Assembly: GCA_948473335.1 (NCBI GenBank)
Contig: CAOKXF010000002.1
Span: forward strand, 113,385 to 177,384
DNA length: 64,000 nucleotides
Direction: 5' to 3'
Source: an uncultured Clostridium sp.
Lineage (GTDB): Bacteria; Bacillota; Clostridia; TANB77; CAG-508
This document shows positions 1 through 8,899 of the stretch, in pieces. The first letter of the stretch is position 1. Each line of letters starts with the position of its first letter. Under the pieces are notes generated by a model. That model saw nothing but the letters and a program-made list of their open reading frames with translations. It did not search any database and had not been told where the DNA came from. The position numbers and the translations under genes are program-made.

Positions 1-27
1 GTTTCTTTTTGTGAATTTTATTGTTTT

Positions 28-1218
28 TTAGTCTTTATGACTACATATATGTTTTCTTGTTAGTTCCATTAAATCTAACCTTGTAAATCCTTCTACTTGT
101 GTTTTTGCTCTGTCGTTTTTTAATTCATTTTTTAGTAATTCTTCTATCTTTTGTTTATTTTCTTTGTTTTGCATATCTATATAGTCTATTATTATTATTC
201 CTCCTATGTCTCTTAATCTTAATTGATTTGCTATTTCTATTGTTGCTTCATAATTTACTTTATATACTGTTTCTTCTAAATTTTTACTTCCTGTGAATTT
301 TCCTGTATTTACATCTATTGCTGTTAGAGCTTCTGTTTTGTCTATTGTTATAAATCCTCCACAATTTAACCATACTTTTCTATTTTCTACTTTTTCGTTC
401 TGCCTTTGTATATCATTTGTTAAAAATAAATCTTCATTTTCTTTTATTTCTAATTTTATGTTTTTTATCTTTTCGTTTTCTTTTATTATGCTTTGGATAT
501 ATTTATATTCTTCTTTATCATTTACTATTATTTTTTCTAGTTTTTTATGTGCTATATCTATTATGATTTTTTCTATTATGTTTGGACTTTTTTGTAATAG
601 TTGTGGTCTTTTTGATGTATATTTATTGTATTTTTCTTCTATTTCATTCCATTCTTTTATTTTGTTATCTAGGTCTTTTTTTAGTTCTTCTTTTGTTTTT
701 CCGATTGCTGCTGTTCTTATTACTGCACCTATATTAGATGGCAATATTTCTCTTAATATTTTTATTAATCTTTCTTTTTCTTCTTCGTCTTGTATTTTTT
801 GTGATGCTGTTATTATTTCCGTTCTTGGCATTAACATTATTAGCGTGCTTGGTAATCCTATATGTGTTGATATTCTTGCTCCTTTTTTTTCATTGCTGTC
901 TTTTTTTACTTGTACTAATAATTTATCATTTACTTTTATTATTTTTCTTATATCCTGTTCTTCTTCATTTTCTAGTTGTATCTTTTTGTCTATTTGTGGT
1001 AATATATCTTTTACATGTATAAAAGCATTTTTTTCAGTTCCTATATCTACAAACGCTGCTTGCATTCCTGGTAATATGTCTTTTACTATTCCTATATATA
1101 TATTGCCTTCATTTTTATTTTCTTCATCTTCTTCATTATATATTTCTTTTAATTTTCCATTTTCTAGTAGTGCTATTTCTCTTTTTTTTGCTTTCCTGTT
1201 TATTATTAATTCTAACAT
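28..1218 (-). CDS. rng: Ribonuclease G/E family endoribonuclease
   Basis: Endoribonuclease of the RNase E/G family, acting in rRNA maturation and mRNA turnover. An S1-like RNA-binding segment spans about residues 37-117. The two metal-binding catalytic aspartates are visible at D302 (TAIDVNTGKF) and D345 (IIIDYIDM). At 396 residues it is shorter than E. coli RNase G and stops just after the catalytic core (ELTRKH), so the CPxC zinc-link of the E. coli enzymes is missing. I see no clear frameshift that would restore it. The start is preceded by GGAAGAGG. It follows pth on the same strand with a gap of about 75 bases. Confidence 0.93.
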   Translation of the reverse strand: MLELIINRKAKKREIALLENGKLKEIYNEEDEENKNEGNIYIGIVKDILPGMQAAFVDIGTEKNAFIHVKDILPQIDKKIQLENEEEQDIRKIIKVNDKLLVQVKKDSNEKKGARISTHIGLPSTLIMLMPRTEIITASQKIQDEEEKERLIKILREILPSNIGAVIRTAAIGKTKEELKKDLDNKIKEWNEIEEKYNKYTSKRPQLLQKSPNIIEKIIIDIAHKKLEKIIVNDKEEYKYIQSIIKENEKIKNIKLEIKENEDLFLTNDIQRQNEKVENRKVWLNCGGFITIDKTEALTAIDVNTGKFTGSKNLEETVYKVNYEATIEIANQLRLRDIGGIIIIDYIDMQNKENKQKIEELLKNELKNDRAKTQVEGFTRLDLMELTRKHICSHKD

Positions 1219-1294
1219 TCTAACCTCTTCCTTTTAGCTACATTCTTCCATTATTTCATTTGTACTTGTATATTGAATGTTTTACTATGCTTGT

Positions 1295-1852
1295 CTAGTT
1301 ATATTTATTCATTGCTTTGTCTATTCCATTTCTTAATATTTCTTCTATTGCATCTCTTGCTTTTATTATTCCTTCATCTAATATTCTTCTGTCTTCTTTT
1401 GATATATGCCCTAATACATATTTTATTTTGTCTTCTTTTCTTTCTTCTTTTCCTATCCCTACTCTTATTCTTTGTATTTCTTCTGTTCCTAAATTTTCTA
1501 TTACTGATTTTACTCCATTATGTCCTCCTGAACTTCCTTGTTTTCTTATTTTTATTGTTCCTTGCTTTATATCCATGTCATCATATATTATTATTATTTC
1601 TTTTTTTTTTGTTTTATAAAAATGTGCTATTTCTCTTACACTTATTCCACTTAAATTCATGTATGTTTGTGGCTTTACTAGTATTACTTCTTGTCCTTCT
1701 ATATTGCTTTTTGCATATAGACTGTTAAATTTATTTTTGTTTACTTGGATTTTGTGTTTTTCTGCTATTGCATTGATTACATCAAATCCCATATTATGCC
1801 TTGTTCCTGAATATTCTTCTTCTGGATTCCCTAATCCTACTATTATATACAT
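1295..1852 (-). CDS. pth: Peptidyl-tRNA hydrolase
   Basis: Cleaves the ester bond of peptidyl-tRNAs released from stalled ribosomes, recycling tRNA in the cytoplasm. The 185-residue length is normal for bacterial Pth. Expected active-site residues are present: N9 (GLGNP), catalytic H19 (GTRHNMGFD), D92 (YDDMD) and N112 (GGHNGVKS). The start has a GAGGAAAC ribosome site. It probably shares a transcript with the RNase G gene downstream. Confidence 0.96.
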   Translation of the reverse strand: MYIIVGLGNPEEEYSGTRHNMGFDVINAIAEKHKIQVNKNKFNSLYAKSNIEGQEVILVKPQTYMNLSGISVREIAHFYKTKKKEIIIIYDDMDIKQGTIKIRKQGSSGGHNGVKSVIENLGTEEIQRIRVGIGKEERKEDKIKYVLGHISKEDRRILDEGIIKARDAIEEILRNGIDKAMNKYN

Positions 1853-1972
1853 TTTTGTTTCCTCTTTTTTCTTTTTTCCTATCTAGTATATCAAAACTTT
1901 TACTAAATATCAATATTTTTGTTAATATTCTACACTTTTTACGCCTTTTTCCTTTGTTTTTTGAATTCTAAA

Positions 1973-2007
1973 AAGCTTAATTAAAGTTTTTTTCTTTAAT
2001 TAAGCTT
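1973..2007 (-). terminator. Terminator after spoVS
   Basis: Perfect 14-base inverted repeat (AAGCTTAATTAAAG and its complement) around a seven-T loop. Read on the minus strand it is followed by a short T run. It lies about 70 bases beyond the spoVS stop and separates spoVS from pth. Confidence 0.8.
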
Positions 2008-2079
2008 TCTCTATTTTTATTTGCAGTTTTCTATATTTTATTAATACAGTTCTGCTTTTTATTTTTCTTCTTTAACGTC

Positions 2080-2343
2080 CTATTTTCTTGACTCGACAAT
2101 CAACTTAATACCTGTTCTATCTTCCCCCTCTACTTCAACTTCCGCAAAGGCTGGTATACAGACTAAGTCTACTCCAGATGGTGCTACAAATCCTCTTGCT
2201 ATAGCTACTGCCTTTACTGCTTGATTTAGAGCTCCTGCTCCAATTGCTTGCATTTCTGCTTTTTGTGATTCTTTAACCAATCCTGCAATAGCTCCTGCTA
2301 CTGAATTAGGATTTGATTTGGATGAAATTTTTAAAACTTCCAT
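2080..2343 (-). CDS. spoVS: Stage V sporulation protein S
   Basis: Small 87-residue Alba-like protein needed for normal spore coat and cortex development in Bacillus. The family sequence is well conserved: it opens with MEVLKISSKSNPNSVAGA and carries AIGAGALNQAVKAVAIARG and a GIKLIVESRK-like end. A strong AGGAGG site precedes the ATG. It lies downstream of ymdB on the same strand, an arrangement also seen in other endospore formers, but the 287-base gap and the terminator hairpin after ymdB suggest its own promoter. Confidence 0.96.
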   Translation of the reverse strand: MEVLKISSKSNPNSVAGAIAGLVKESQKAEMQAIGAGALNQAVKAVAIARGFVAPSGVDLVCIPAFAEVEVEGEDRTGIKLIVESRK

Positions 2344-2626
2344 TTTCTTTTGCCTCCTATTTTTTATTTTTGTTGCAACTTTTTACGTTTTGTATTTTAC
2401 ATTATATGGAAAAAGTTGTCTAGCATTTTTTTGAATTTTTTATTGTTTTTCATCGCATCTTTTTACTTTGTTCGACTTATTTTTTATAAAATATATTTTT
2501 ATCCATTTTGTATAAAATTTTTTTTATTTTATATTAAAGTTTTTTTATTTCTTTTTTCGAAAATAACATGTTATTTTTGCTTTATATAAAACCAAAAATT
2601 CATATTGTTTCATATAAAATAAAAAG

Positions 2627-2650
2627 GTATCTAATATGATACTCTTTTTA
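2627..2650 (-). terminator. Terminator overlapping the ymdB stop codon
   Basis: GGTATC / GATACT hairpin whose loop contains the ymdB TAG, followed on the minus strand by CTTTTTATTTTA. The 287 bases from here to spoVS hold no gene. Confidence 0.6.
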
Positions 2651-3401
2651 TTTCTGTCGCCTTATTATTTTCATCATTGATTTCAAATATTACTCCATTG
2701 AACTTACATTCTCCTTCTGCTAGTTTGTATCTCTCTGGCAATGTTGTTTCTAATCTTTTTACTGATGCTGATATGTCCATTCCAATTACTGAGTTTATTG
2801 GTCCTGTCATTCCTATGTCTGTTATATATGCTGTCCCTTTTGGTAATATTGTTTCATCAGCAGTTGCTACATGTGTATGTGTTCCAAATATGCCTGTTAC
2901 CTTTCCATCTAAATAATATCCTAATGCTATTTTTTCTGCTGTTGCTTCAGCATGGAAATCTATAAATATCATGTCTACTTGTTTTTCTACTTCTTCTATT
3001 ATTTCTTTTGTGATTAAAAATGGATTTTCGGTTAGTATGTTTATATCTACTCTTCCCATTGCATTTATTACTGCTATTTTCTTTCCTTTGCATTCATATA
3101 TGCCATATCCATTTCCTGGTACTCCTTTAGGATAATTTGCTGGTCTTATTAGTTGTGGATGATCTATGAATTTAAATATATCTCTTTTTCCCCAAGTATG
3201 ATTTCCCATTGTTATTACATTTGTTCCACTTTTTAATATTTCATTGAAGTTTTTTTCTGTTATTCCCATCCCCCCTGCTGAATTTTCTCCATTTGTTATT
3301 ACAAAATCTATTTTTTCTTCTTCTTTTATTTTTGGTAATATATTTTTTAACTTCTCTACTCCTGACTCTCCTACAATATCTCCTACTGCTAAAATTTTCA
3401 T
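2631..3401 (-). CDS. ymdB: YmdB/TIGR00282-family metallophosphoesterase
   Basis: Calcineurin-like phosphoesterase of the YmdB type. The Bacillus subtilis member hydrolyses cyclic nucleotides and affects biofilm and motility decisions. The 256-residue protein shows the metal-ligand motifs in order: VGDIVGESG at the N terminus, TNGENSAGG, GNHTWGKRD, and FHAEATAEK followed by GTHTHVATAD. Family length is normal. It lies just upstream of spoVS. Confidence 0.92.
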   Translation of the reverse strand: MKILAVGDIVGESGVEKLKNILPKIKEEEKIDFVITNGENSAGGMGITEKNFNEILKSGTNVITMGNHTWGKRDIFKFIDHPQLIRPANYPKGVPGNGYGIYECKGKKIAVINAMGRVDINILTENPFLITKEIIEEVEKQVDMIFIDFHAEATAEKIALGYYLDGKVTGIFGTHTHVATADETILPKGTAYITDIGMTGPINSVIGMDISASVKRLETTLPERYKLAEGECKFNGVIFEINDENNKATEIKRVSY

Positions 3402-3465
3402 TTTATCCCTTCTTTCTGCTTTTTCGTTATTGATTCTAACATATCTGTTTTTTTATTACAAGTAT

Positions 3466-4737
3466 TTATATTATGTCTTTTTTTCTTCTTAATATCCAGT
3501 CTTTCTCACATTTTATTAGTAATCCTATTTTTACTTGTTGTCCTTGTTTTCCTGGATTTATGACATCTATTTCTTCATTTGTTTCAACATCATACAATTT
3601 GCTAATTACAAATTCTATTGGTTCTATTTGGTTTGGTACTATTATTTCCATTATATCATTTACTTTTAGTCTATTTCGTATTTCTATTGTATAAATATAT
3701 TGTTTTAATTTATCTGTATTGCTTATATTTTCTTGATTTGCCTCTAAAATAATTCCACCAAATTCATATTCTTCATTATATTGTTTTCCTGTATATTCCT
3801 GAATATCTTTATTTTCTCTATCATTAAAATAGAATGTTGTCGTTCCTCTGGTTTTTACTTTATCTAATTCTTTTAAATATTTTGTGTAATCATAATTTTT
3901 AGAATCTTTTTGGTAATCATCTATAGCATTTCTATATGCATTTACTATACTTGCTATATAATATTGTGTTTTTAATCTTCCTTCAATTTTTAGACTGTCT
4001 ATGCCCATTTCAATTATTTCCGGAAGTTCTTTTATTAGGCATAAATCTTTTGAAGAAAATATACTTGTTCCATATTCGTCTGTTTCAATTGGCATAAGTT
4101 CTCCTGGATTATTTTTTTCTTCCGCATATAAATTATATGACCATCTACAACTTTGGGCACAACTTCCTAAATTCGCACTTCTTCCTGTTAAAAAGTCGCT
4201 TAAAAAGCATCTTCCTGAATATGCAAAACATATTGCTCCATGTACAAATATTTCTGTTTCCATATCTTTTGGTTTATTTTGCATAATATATTTTAATTGT
4301 TCTTTATTCATTTCTCTTGCCATTATCATCCTTTTAGCTCCGTTTTTATACCAGAAATTACTTGCATGCAGACTTACTATATTTGATTGTGTACTCATAT
4401 GTATTGGTATACTAGGTGCATATTGTTTTACTATTTCTAATACTCCTCCATCTGCCACTATTATTCCATCTGCTTTTATTTTTTCTAATAATTTTGCTTG
4501 TTCTTTTATCTCTTCATATTTTTCATCCCATGCATATATATTTAATGCTACATATATCTTTTTTCCTATTTGATGTGCATATTCTATCGTTTTTGTTAAT
4601 TCTGCATCATCTATCCCTACTCTTGTTCTTAATGACAATGATGATGTACCACAATATACTGCATCTGCTCCATATAAAAATGCTGTCTTCGCTTTTTCGA
4701 GTGAACCTGCTGGTGCTAATAATTCTATTTTCTTCAT
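3466..4737 (-). CDS. Peptidase U32 family protein, TrhP-type tRNA hydroxylation factor
   Basis: U32 family protein. The B. subtilis paralogues YrrN/YrrO (TrhP) and E. coli YegQ are needed for 5-hydroxyuridine at tRNA position 34. The protein opens with MKKIELLAPAGSLEKAKTA, then CFAYSGRCFLSDFLTGRSAN and GSCAQSCRWSY, which carry the clustered cysteines typical of the family, and SLKIEGRLK. I place the start at 4737 (423 residues) because a GGAAAGG site sits 8 bases before it; an in-frame ATG at 4767 lacks a good site. It lies directly downstream of the trmR-like methyltransferase, which methylates the product of this reaction. Confidence 0.9.
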   Translation of the reverse strand: MKKIELLAPAGSLEKAKTAFLYGADAVYCGTSSLSLRTRVGIDDAELTKTIEYAHQIGKKIYVALNIYAWDEKYEEIKEQAKLLEKIKADGIIVADGGVLEIVKQYAPSIPIHMSTQSNIVSLHASNFWYKNGAKRMIMAREMNKEQLKYIMQNKPKDMETEIFVHGAICFAYSGRCFLSDFLTGRSANLGSCAQSCRWSYNLYAEEKNNPGELMPIETDEYGTSIFSSKDLCLIKELPEIIEMGIDSLKIEGRLKTQYYIASIVNAYRNAIDDYQKDSKNYDYTKYLKELDKVKTRGTTTFYFNDRENKDIQEYTGKQYNEEYEFGGIILEANQENISNTDKLKQYIYTIEIRNRLKVNDIMEIIVPNQIEPIEFVISKLYDVETNEEIDVINPGKQGQQVKIGLLIKCEKDWILRRKKDII

Positions 4738-4773
4738 TTTTTTTGTTCCTTTCCATATTATGTTCAAATTATA

Positions 4774-5361
4774 TTATATTCTTTTTGTTACTGCAAGACC
4801 ATCTCCTACTTCTAATATTTGTGTTTCCATATTTGGATCTTCTGTAACTTCTTTTATATATTCTCTTAAATTTCTTACTGCTGTACGTTGTTTATGCTTA
4901 TTATAATCACTCATAACATATCCTTTATATAATACATTATCAGCTATTATAACTCCTTGTGGTTTCAATAATCTCTCTGCTTGTTGTAAAAAAAATGGAT
5001 ATTTTCCTTTTGCTGCATCTATAAATACCATATCGTATTCTCCATCGAGTGTTGGTAATATCTTTACTGCATCTCCACTATATATTTTAATTTTATCTTC
5101 TAATTCCAATCTTTTTATATTTTCTTTTGCTTCTTTTACTCTTTCTTCATCTCGTTCTATTGTGTCTATTATTCCATTTTTTTCCAAATAATTCGAAAAG
5201 CATATAGCAGAATATCCTACTGCTGTTCCTATCTCTAATATTTTTGTAGGTTTGATTTCTTTTAATATGTTTGCTACTATTTCTAATGTATCATCCATTA
5301 TTATTGGTATATGGTCTTCTAATGCTTTTTTCTTTATTTCATTAAATACTGCTACATTCAC
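4774..5361 (-). CDS. trmR: O-methyltransferase, probable tRNA 5-hydroxyuridine methyltransferase
   Basis: Class I SAM-dependent O-methyltransferase, 195 residues. The SAM motif is LEIGTAVGYSAICFS, followed by the acidic loop DTIERDEERV and the metal-ligand region MVFIDAAKGKYP with IIADNVLYKG. Closest functional relative by context is B. subtilis YrrM (TrmR), which converts 5-hydroxyuridine-34 to 5-methoxyuridine. The U32 gene expected to make that hydroxyuridine starts 36 bases downstream, so the two probably form a wobble-base modification unit. The specific substrate is inferred from this pairing. Confidence 0.88.
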   Translation of the reverse strand: MNVAVFNEIKKKALEDHIPIIMDDTLEIVANILKEIKPTKILEIGTAVGYSAICFSNYLEKNGIIDTIERDEERVKEAKENIKRLELEDKIKIYSGDAVKILPTLDGEYDMVFIDAAKGKYPFFLQQAERLLKPQGVIIADNVLYKGYVMSDYNKHKQRTAVRNLREYIKEVTEDPNMETQILEVGDGLAVTKRI

Positions 5362-5389
5362 TTCTATTCTCCCTTTTAATTTATGTTTT

Positions 5390-5464
5390 AGGACGGCTTA
5401 CACATTTATTTCTAAGAAATCTATATAATTTTTTAAAAATAAAATATATGTTTTTTGCCGTCCT
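5390..5464. repeat. Inverted repeat between typA and trmR
   Basis: AGGACGGC at 5390-5397 and its exact complement at 5457-5464 enclose about 60 AT-rich bases that contain further weak pairings. It could be the typA terminator or a leader structure for trmR; a long T run is lacking on the minus strand. Confidence 0.4.
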
Positions 5465-5495
5465 TTGATACTTACATTATTTCCTTTAGTCTGTT

Positions 5496-7310
5496 TTATT
5501 TATTTCTATTTGCTCTTTCTCTTTCTTTGCTATCAAGTATTTTCTTTCTTAATCTTATAGATTTTGGAGTTATTTCTACTAATTCATCATCTTGTATAAA
5601 TTCTATTGCTTTTTCTAGTGACATTTGTATTGGTGGCACTAATCGTAATGCATCATCAGAACCAGATGCTCTTGTATTTGTTAAATGTTTTTCTTTACAT
5701 ACATTTATACTTAAATCTTCTCCTCTTGAATTTAATCCTACTATCATTCCCTCATATACTTCTACTCCTGCTCCTATGAATAAATCTCCTTTATCTTGTG
5801 CATTATATAGTCCATATGTTACTGATTTTCCTGCTTCAAATGCTACTATTGTTCCTCTTACTCTTGATACTACATCTCCTTTATATGGCTCATAGCTATC
5901 AAATATATGATTCATTGTTCCTTCACCTTTTGTATCTGTTAAAAATTCTGTTCTATATCCTATTAATCCTCTTGCTGGTATTTTGAATTCTATTTTTGTA
6001 TGTCCTTCTTCTGCTGGTTCCATATTTACCATCTCTGCTTTTCTCATTCCTAGTTTTTCTATTACATTCCCTACTGAGTCATCTGGTACATTTACTACTA
6101 ATCTTTCTATAGGTTCACATTTTACTCCATCTATTTCTTTGAATATTACTTTTGGTCTTGATACTAACAATTCAAATCCTTCTCTTCTCATTGTTTCTAT
6201 TAATACTGATAAGTGTAATTCTCCTCTTCCTGATACTTCGAATGAGTCTGGTGTATCTGTTTCTTTTACTCTTAAACTTACATTTCTTTCTAATTCTTTA
6301 AATAGTCTATCTCTTATATGTCTTGATGTTACAAATTCTCCTTCTCTTCCTGCAAATGGTCCATTGTTTACACTAAATGTCATTGATACTGTTGGTTCGT
6401 CTATATCTACAAATGGTATTTTATCTGGTTGTCCAAATTCACATATTGTTTCTCCTATATGTATATCTGCTATTCCTGCTATTTCTATTATATCTCCTGC
6501 TGTTGCTTCTTCTACTTCTTCTTTCTTTAATCCTGTATGTGTATATACTTTTGCTACTTTTCCTTGTGCTATCTTGTCATCTGCTTTACATATTGTTACT
6601 GGTTGTCCTACTTTTATACTTCCTCTTTCTATTCTTCCTACTGCTATTCTTCCTACATAGTCATCATAATCTATATTTGATACTAACATTTGTAGTGGTC
6701 CTTCTTGGTCGCAATTTGGTGCTTTTATTGTATTTACTATTGTTTCAAATAAACAACTTAAGTCTGTTGTTTCTTCTTCTAAACTTATTTTTCCTATTCC
6801 GTTTTTTGCTGATGCAAATACTACTGGAAAATCTAATTGATCATCTGTTGCATTTAGTTCTATAAATAATTCTATTACTTGATCTACTACTTTTAGTGGC
6901 TGTGCTCCTGGTCTATCTATTTTGTTTATTACTACTATTGGTTTTAAGTTTAGTGATAATGATTTTTTTAATACTTCTCTTGTTTGTGGCATTGCTCCTT
7001 CAAATGCATCTACTAATAATAGTACTCCATCTACTGTTTTTAGTACTCTTTCTACTTCTCCACCAAAATCTGCATGTCCTGGCGTATCTACTATATTTAT
7101 TTTTATGTCTTTATACATTACAGATGTGTTTTTTGATAGTATTGTTATTCCTCTTTCTTTTTCTTGGTCGTTTGAGTCCATTACTCTTTCTTGTACTTTT
7201 TCATTTTCTCTAAATACATGGCTTTGTCTTAGTAATGCATCTACTAATGTAGTTTTTCCATGGTCTACGTGTGCTATTATTGCAATATTTCTTATTTTCT
7301 TATTTATCAT
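5496..7310 (-). CDS. typA: Translational GTPase TypA/BipA
   Basis: Ribosome-associated GTPase of the EF-G superfamily involved in ribosome assembly and stress adaptation. The full 604-residue length is present. GTPase motifs are clear: AHVDHGKTTLVDALL, RGITILSKNT, DTPGHADFGGEVER, NKIDRPGA. A domain-2 beta barrel, the SGRGELHLSVLIETMRREG region of domain III and the TypA-specific C-terminal domain follow. The start has a TAGGAG site. Confidence 0.97.
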   Translation of the reverse strand: MINKKIRNIAIIAHVDHGKTTLVDALLRQSHVFRENEKVQERVMDSNDQEKERGITILSKNTSVMYKDIKINIVDTPGHADFGGEVERVLKTVDGVLLLVDAFEGAMPQTREVLKKSLSLNLKPIVVINKIDRPGAQPLKVVDQVIELFIELNATDDQLDFPVVFASAKNGIGKISLEEETTDLSCLFETIVNTIKAPNCDQEGPLQMLVSNIDYDDYVGRIAVGRIERGSIKVGQPVTICKADDKIAQGKVAKVYTHTGLKKEEVEEATAGDIIEIAGIADIHIGETICEFGQPDKIPFVDIDEPTVSMTFSVNNGPFAGREGEFVTSRHIRDRLFKELERNVSLRVKETDTPDSFEVSGRGELHLSVLIETMRREGFELLVSRPKVIFKEIDGVKCEPIERLVVNVPDDSVGNVIEKLGMRKAEMVNMEPAEEGHTKIEFKIPARGLIGYRTEFLTDTKGEGTMNHIFDSYEPYKGDVVSRVRGTIVAFEAGKSVTYGLYNAQDKGDLFIGAGVEVYEGMIVGLNSRGEDLSINVCKEKHLTNTRASGSDDALRLVPPIQMSLEKAIEFIQDDELVEITPKSIRLRKKILDSKERERANRNK

Positions 7311-7371
7311 TTTATTTCTCCTATCTTTCTTTCTAAAAATATCCTATTATTTTATTTTTATGTACAATTAT

Positions 7372-7968
7372 TTATTGTGCTAATCTTTTTATTTCGTCCA
7401 TTATCTCATTTGTAACTTTTTCTAACGCATTTTTATCTTTTATATCTTTATATTGACTAAAGTCCATTGGTTTTCCATATCTTATTGTTATTTTGTGAAA
7501 TGGTTTTACTTCTCCACTTATTCCTATCGGTAACACTCTTACTCCTGATTTTATTGCAAAAAATGCTGTTCCATCTTTTAGATTTTCTCCCTTTTCTAAT
7601 CCGTTTCTTGTCCCTTCTGGAAATAGCGCTATGCTTTTATTACTTTTTAAAGTTTTTAAAGTTGTCTTTATTGCTGTTATTTCTTTTTCATCTCTTTTTA
7701 CATATATTACATCAAATATTTCTCCCAATAATGCTAAAAATTTATTTTTTGCTAATTCTTCTTTTGCTAGAAATATTATATGCCTTTTTGCTGTTACTTC
7801 TATCAGTGGTGGGTCTAAGTATGTTCTATGATTTGCGCAAAATATGAATTGCTCATCTTTTGGAACATCTTTTACTCCTACTATTTTTACTCTGTATACA
7901 ATTTTACAATATATGTATATTGCTCCTTTTATAATTCCTCTTGCTATATTTTTTAAAATCTTTTTCAT
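7372..7968 (-). CDS. plsC: 1-acylglycerol-3-phosphate acyltransferase
   Basis: Membrane-associated acyltransferase that adds the second acyl chain to lysophosphatidic acid in phospholipid synthesis. The 198-residue protein carries the catalytic HX4D motif at H47-D52 (NHRTYLD) and the substrate motif FPEGTR at 116-121, with a hydrophobic N-terminal stretch. Its ATG overlaps the stop of the upstream P-loop/Asp23 gene by one base (TAATG), so the two are translationally coupled. Confidence 0.93.
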   Translation of the reverse strand: MKKILKNIARGIIKGAIYIYCKIVYRVKIVGVKDVPKDEQFIFCANHRTYLDPPLIEVTAKRHIIFLAKEELAKNKFLALLGEIFDVIYVKRDEKEITAIKTTLKTLKSNKSIALFPEGTRNGLEKGENLKDGTAFFAIKSGVRVLPIGISGEVKPFHKITIRYGKPMDFSQYKDIKDKNALEKVTNEIMDEIKRLAQ

Positions 7969-8819
7969 TATTTTTTCTCCTCTGGCATATATATATTTTT
8001 TGCTATTATTTTTATTTCTGTTACATTCATTGATGTTAAATTTTCTATTTCTCTTTTTGCACGTTGTTTAAATTCATTTAGTCCTTCTACTACATTAAAT
8101 CCGTATACTACTGATACTTCCATATATATATCTACGCCTTCCATTGAGCTATTTATTCTTGTTCTTAATACTTTATGGATTTTTGGCATTTTTGTTGCTA
8201 AATATTCTACTATCCCTTTGAATACACTGTCTGATATTGTAAAATTTCCTAAATAACTAAATGTTGGTCTTATTATTGATTTTTCTGCTATGTACGGTTT
8301 TTCTCCTAATCCCTTAGATTTGAATATCTGCAGTGGATCTAATAAATATCCCGAAAAGTCTTTTTTTATCTGAAATGTTGGTACCGGTATTACATGTTTT
8401 CCTTCTGTTACTCTTATTCTTCTCGCTGTTTCCATCTCTTGTTGTGTCGCTACATCTGTTATATATATTATTTCTTGTATTTCTGGTAATTCTAAATTTT
8501 TTGCTATTTTGTGTACCATTTCATCTGATGTTCCTAATATTAATATGCTTTCTACTCTATTTTTCTTTATTGCTTCTATTACTTCTTGTTTTTTTTCTTC
8601 ATCTAAAAATATTGCTTCTTTTACTGTTTCTATTTTTGTATGTGCTTTCTTTGCTGATTCTCCTGCTATTATCTCGTTTTCTTTTATTAATAATCCATCA
8701 TCTATTATATATTTTATATTTTTTTCATTTGCAACCATTTGTGCTCTATAACTTTTCCCTGTTCCTGATGGTCCTACAAATGCATATACTTTTATTTTAT
8801 TTGTATTTGCGAATAACAT
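7968..8819 (-). CDS. P-loop protein with Asp23/Gls24-like C-terminal region
   Basis: A 283-residue protein that opens with a nucleotide-binding Walker A loop (VGPSGTGKS, residues 15-23). A middle section has ILILGTSDEMV and ITDVATQQEMETARRIRVTEG. The last ~100 residues (SYLGNFTISDSVFKGIVEY through VDIYMEVSVVYG to NVTEIKIIAKNIY) follow the pattern of Asp23/Gls24 envelope-stress proteins, which often sit near the membrane. The exact function is unknown. One-base overlap with plsC places it in a lipid or envelope context. The P-loop is certain from sequence; the Asp23 assignment is by pattern. Confidence 0.7.
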   Translation of the reverse strand: MLFANTNKIKVYAFVGPSGTGKSYRAQMVANEKNIKYIIDDGLLIKENEIIAGESAKKAHTKIETVKEAIFLDEEKKQEVIEAIKKNRVESILILGTSDEMVHKIAKNLELPEIQEIIYITDVATQQEMETARRIRVTEGKHVIPVPTFQIKKDFSGYLLDPLQIFKSKGLGEKPYIAEKSIIRPTFSYLGNFTISDSVFKGIVEYLATKMPKIHKVLRTRINSSMEGVDIYMEVSVVYGFNVVEGLNEFKQRAKREIENLTSMNVTEIKIIAKNIYMPEEKK

Positions 8820-8851
8820 CTTTTCTCCTTTTCTTTGTATTGTCGAATATA

Positions 8852-8882
8852 AGAATAGGAAAATCGAAAATTTTCCTATTCT
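8852..8882. terminator. Hairpin between glycosyltransferase and P-loop genes
   Basis: AGAATAGGAAAAT / ATTTTCCTATTCT stem closed by a CGAA loop, immediately downstream of the glycosyltransferase stop. The T run is weak, so terminator function is likely rather than certain. Confidence 0.55.
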
Positions 8883-8899
8883 AATGCCTTTTTATTAAT

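Noticed and set aside
71..84. AAATCTAACCTTGT inside RNase G, identical to the family C repeat tail
   Set aside because: It encodes the conserved TRLDL segment of the enzyme, so the match is chance.
99..1237. Long plus-strand open frames opposite RNase G
   Set aside because: They are mirror frames of an A-rich coding strand (poly Phe/Leu/Ser), with no ribosome sites or family features. The same holds for nearly all plus-strand frames over minus-strand genes.
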